Below, piece by piece: positions 63,101 through 64,000 of a stretch of DNA of 64,000 nt. Under the pieces are notes generated by a model, which did not search any database, had not been told where the DNA came from, and was given only the letters and a program-made list of their open reading frames with translations. The translations under genes and the position numbers were made by a program. The stretch is from Deltaproteobacteria bacterium (GTDB taxonomy: Bacteria > Myxococcota_A > UBA9042 > PHBI01). Location of the stretch: contig JACKFA010000002.1 of assembly GCA_020632715.1 (NCBI GenBank), positions 548,501 to 612,500 of the forward strand, written 5' to 3'. Position 1 is the stretch's first letter. Each line of letters opens with the position of its first letter.

Positions 63101-64000
63101 TGAGCCGAGCACGTCGCCGTCGCGTTCGCGATGCTGCCGGCGCAGGAGATCCCGCAGGCGCCGCAGTTCTGGTCGTTCACGTACTGGCCGGCCGCGTTCT
63201 TGAACGCCTCGTCGACCTGCCCATCGCAGTTGTCGTCCTGGCCGTTGCACGTCTCGGTGACCGGCGTCGCGGGGCTGCACTGCCAGCCGCTCGCCCCGCC
63301 GCACGTGTACGCCGCCGAGCACGTCCCGACGCCCGCGACCGTGTTGTCGCAGGTGGCCGGCGTGTGCGCGACGCCCTCGTCCGCCTGCCCGTTGCAGTTG
63401 TCGTCGACGCCGTTGCACGTCTCGGCCGCCGGCGTCCGCGCCGAGCACCCGACCCAGCCCTGCGTCGAATCACACGTCTCCGCGCCGTAGCACGTCCCCT
63501 GCGCGTTCGAGCTCGAGCACGTCCGCGTCTTCCCGTTGTCGCCCGGGAGGCAGTCGCACGTCCCGCTCTGCGGCACGCACTGCTGCATCCCGCCGCCGAA
63601 GTCGTTGCACGTGAAGCCCGCCTCCTGGCAGGTCCCCGCCGGCACGCCGTGGAGGTTCCCCGCCGAGCAGTCCTGCCCGCAGACCTGCTGCGTGCCGACC
63701 GTGAGGCACCTGTCCCCCGGCGTCGGGCAGTCCCCGTCGCCCGTGCACGTCCGGCACACGTTCGAGCTCGACGCCGCGCACGAGAGCGGCCCCGTCTGGA
63801 AGTAGCCGCTGTCGCACGCCATGACCTCGCAGCGCGGGTTGCCGCCGTTGTACGCGCACCCGGCCGTCGCGTTCGGGATGGCCCCGGCGCACGAGATCCC
63901 GCACGACCCGCAGTTCTGGTCGTTCACGTACTTGCCGTTCTGCTTGAAGTCCTCGTCGGTCGACCCATCGCAGTCGTTGTCCGCGAAGTCGCAGGTCTCC
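57115..64000 (-). CDS. Giant Cys-rich MopE-type repeat protein with beta-helix and Gly-rich C-terminus (5' end outside window)
   Basis: More than 2,290 codons lie here and the frame is still open at the edge, with no start. N-terminal part: about six modules of ~247 residues, each with NCGxCGxSC, PRCEVxxC, PGDxC, CDCLxGDxGKTRxC and two MopE-type metal-binding motifs (CNGxDDNCNGxVDE). Module boundaries fall near 63896, 63144, 62405, 61659, 60921 and 60180, so the period is ~740 bp. Further MopE motifs follow to ~58,900. Then a beta-helix-like domain (ADGLYEETVSLVDGVSLLGGYR) and a Gly-rich tail, ending NRNW. Secreted or surface function is inferred from Cys content and repeats. Terminator at 57041-57078. 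Confidence 0.85.
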   Translation of the reverse strand, partial: ETCDFADNDCDGSTDEDFKQNGKYVNDQNCGSCGISCAGAIPNATAGCAYNGGNPRCEVMACDSGYFQTGPLSCAASSSNVCRTCTGDGDCPTPGDRCLTVGTQQVCGQDCSAGNLHGVPAGTCQEAGFTCNDFGGGMQQCVPQSGTCDCLPGDNGKTRTCSSSNAQGTCYGAETCDSTQGWVGCSARTPAAETCNGVDDNCNGQADEGVAHTPATCDNTVAGVGTCSAAYTCGGASGWQCSPATPVTETCNGQDDNCDGQVDEAFKNAAGQYVNDQNCGACGISCAGSIANATATCSAQSGTPRCEVATCSAGYYKASALTCLPATDNSCLACATDANCGTPGDKCIALDGANVCARSCGAGNAYGTPAGQCPAGYACETQGSGAQVCVPSSHSCSCLTADNGKTRTCQKANTSGTCFGTETCNPASGWFGCSAKTPAAETCNGQDDNCNGAVDEAVTAPTDPCQATNANGTCSASWTCGGASGWQCPAATPGAETCNFVDDNCNGQVDETFKVNGKYVNDQNCGTCGASCDGVLPNATATCKLNGTTPRCEVLTCDVGYYKASATACLPATVTACSPCSVDADCGNPGDRCLTIGGGQFCGQDCSAGNVHGTAAGTCATSGFTCQAFAGGPNQCVPQSGACDCLAGDDGKTRLCSNANGNGTCYGTQTCNATSGWGTCNAKVPAAETCNGLDDNCNSQVDEGAVQPTQSCANTNGNGTCSASWTCGGASGWQCPAATPGAETCNYLDDNCNGQVDEAFKNASGQYVSDANCGACGISCAGSIANATATCSAASGAPRCEVATCATGYYKASALTCLPATDNTCLACATDANCGTPGDKCIALDGANVCARSCDAGNAYGTPAGQCPSGYSCEAQASGANVCVPTSHSCACRAGDSGKTRTCQATNASGTCFGSETCNPTSGWYGCSAKTPAAETCNGLDDNCNGQADESVAAPTDPCAVTNAYGTCSAGWQCQGAGGWVCPAATPAAETCDFADNDCDGQVDEDFKQSGKYVNDQNCGTCGSSCTGVLPHATATCRLNNGTPRCEVESCDVGYYVAGATSCLPATATACSPCVVDGDCGNPGDRCLTIGSGKFCGQDCSAGNVHGTAAGSCQNAGFVCQAFAGGPNQCVPQSGACDCLAGDAGKTRLCSSTNGNGTCYGNETCNPSVGWTGCNAKVPAAETCNGLDDNCNSSVDEGATAPTTACAVTNANGTCSASWTCGGTGGWQCPAATPAAETCNFKDDNCDGQIDESFKNANGYYVNNANCGTCGVSCAGSIPNATATCVENGGAPRCEVATCAAGYYKAGPLTCLPATSAACQSCASDSNCPTPGDKCLALDGGQYCGIDCSAGNLHGTAAGVCPSGYTCQDVTGGFKQCVPQSASCTCLAGDTGKTRTCLKSNAIGTCYGSETCNPSTGWSSCTALTPATEICDNVDNNCNSAIDDVAGRGQSCSITNGFGSCAGVQDCAGGSSGLTCVGKTPAAEICNYQDDDCDGTTDEGFGNLNQSCSNGVGACQRFGFYVCTANGASTTCNAVAGAASTEICDGVDNDCNGQVDENAAWANKGQPCTMGQGVCQQTGVYQCSANGSATECSKSGGTPAVSNETGLCNNLDDDCDGAIDEDYPTKGQLCSVGVGTCKAFGNYICNAGGNGVSCSATAGTAGTETCDLLDNDCNGVTDNGFVNAQGKYYRDDFCGNCFTDCTTIFAKANGYGTCNATGTPTCGLQCCAPGSTNPRCAGVTNYFYNLNGVPDDGCEFMLDPVAIYVSNTQALAQDTAGCGLGPVGTGTGGGNFPCRTIGYGITRAVAAGRTKVLVADGLYEETVSLVDGVSLLGGYRADTWERNVAATNTTIRGASSIVTHVKTIIAQGITTKTTVLEGFIIDGQSSFAPSGNSYAIWVKDSNNKLEIRSNVIFGGSGGVGTNGSNGTLGSDGGNGQIGERSILTNTYNNCTSAADVPGNVPNCWNSDTNTKDATSCGGGGSNTCGGTSVAGGGGASAKCPNTLESGTDYDQQPSGGGGSTAGTGNGTAGGGGEGGHDRKSTNCGTFGTGGYSATGLPGANGGRGTDRSGGAGAAANNGQVTSFEWKGYAGSAGTAGTHGGGGGGGGAGGGADVTSDCSSGGDNTDDSLGGSGGGGGAGGCGGTAGTGGQPGGGSFGIFITNTASTAIGSLPVITGNTVTRGTGGDGGAGGSGGKGGLGGNGGDGGLTYGRWTYAMGFGGRGGQGGDGGHGGGGGGGQGGASFGIYLHNYSGTPTFQNFNTFLSGGFGGRGGFGGTSVGQAGQAGADGSASNRNW

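Overview
The window is very GC-rich DNA, densely coding on both strands, from a Gram-negative bacterium most likely in the Myxococcota (Polyangia-like). Pointers are an N-terminally sensor-rich Ser/Thr kinase and two large sensor histidine kinases, several Asp-rich-linker lipoproteins, a C-terminal Cys/hydrophobic/Arg tail resembling MYXO-CTERM, thrombospondin type 3 repeats, and a giant MopE-type cysteine-rich protein. The lineage is inferred from gene families, not from a marker gene; no rRNA or tRNA was seen.

Layout. 1-1.2 kb: TPM / LemA-like / TPM cluster. 1.2-9.8 kb: SRPBCC protein, Ser/Thr kinase with a periplasmic CxxCH (heme c type) sensor, zinc-ribbon protein, OmpA lipoprotein and two divergently transcribed sensor kinases. 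9.8-11.3 kb: Cys/Met-metabolism PLP enzyme and a DUF4404 protein. 11.7-20.2 kb: a Fur-box-preceded heme acquisition operon: TonB-dependent receptor, a lipoprotein with three HmuY domains, HmuT, HmuU, HmuV, HmuS and a TonB protein, mostly joined by 4-base GTGA/ATGA overlaps. 20-26.3 kb: an unknown frameshifted gene, a modular GH16 lipoprotein, DksA/TraR, AAA ATPase, hemerythrin-like and DUF434 proteins. 26.3-27.5 kb: a non-coding element with IS4-like terminal inverted repeats. 27.5-32.5 kb: SnoaL-like protein, OmpA porin, VWA lipoprotein, malic enzyme.

32.7-41.4 kb holds the branched-chain amino acid genes, all on the minus strand: ilvB-ilvN-ilvC then leuA-leuC-leuD-leuB. A leader ORF followed by an intrinsic terminator precedes ilvB (candidate attenuator), and the same near-palindrome GTGAACGTCRTTCAC lies upstream of both ilvB and leuA. 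41.5-46.9 kb: OPT transporter, FYDLN-acid protein, DnaJ, an unknown protein and a lone AbrB-type protein. 47-56.7 kb: a glycoside-hydrolase-like lipoprotein, a TSP3 outer-membrane protein and an alpha/CS1-type chaperone-usher pilus locus whose chaperone is encoded away from the pilin-usher pair. 57.1-64 kb: the 3' end of a giant secreted protein with alternating ~740-bp modules, continuing past the window.

Four copies of an intergenic inverted repeat built on CACGGAGG/CACGGAGA are scattered through the window. At least two genes appear frame-disrupted within G/C-rich runs and two more are suspected; sequencing or assembly indels cannot be excluded.
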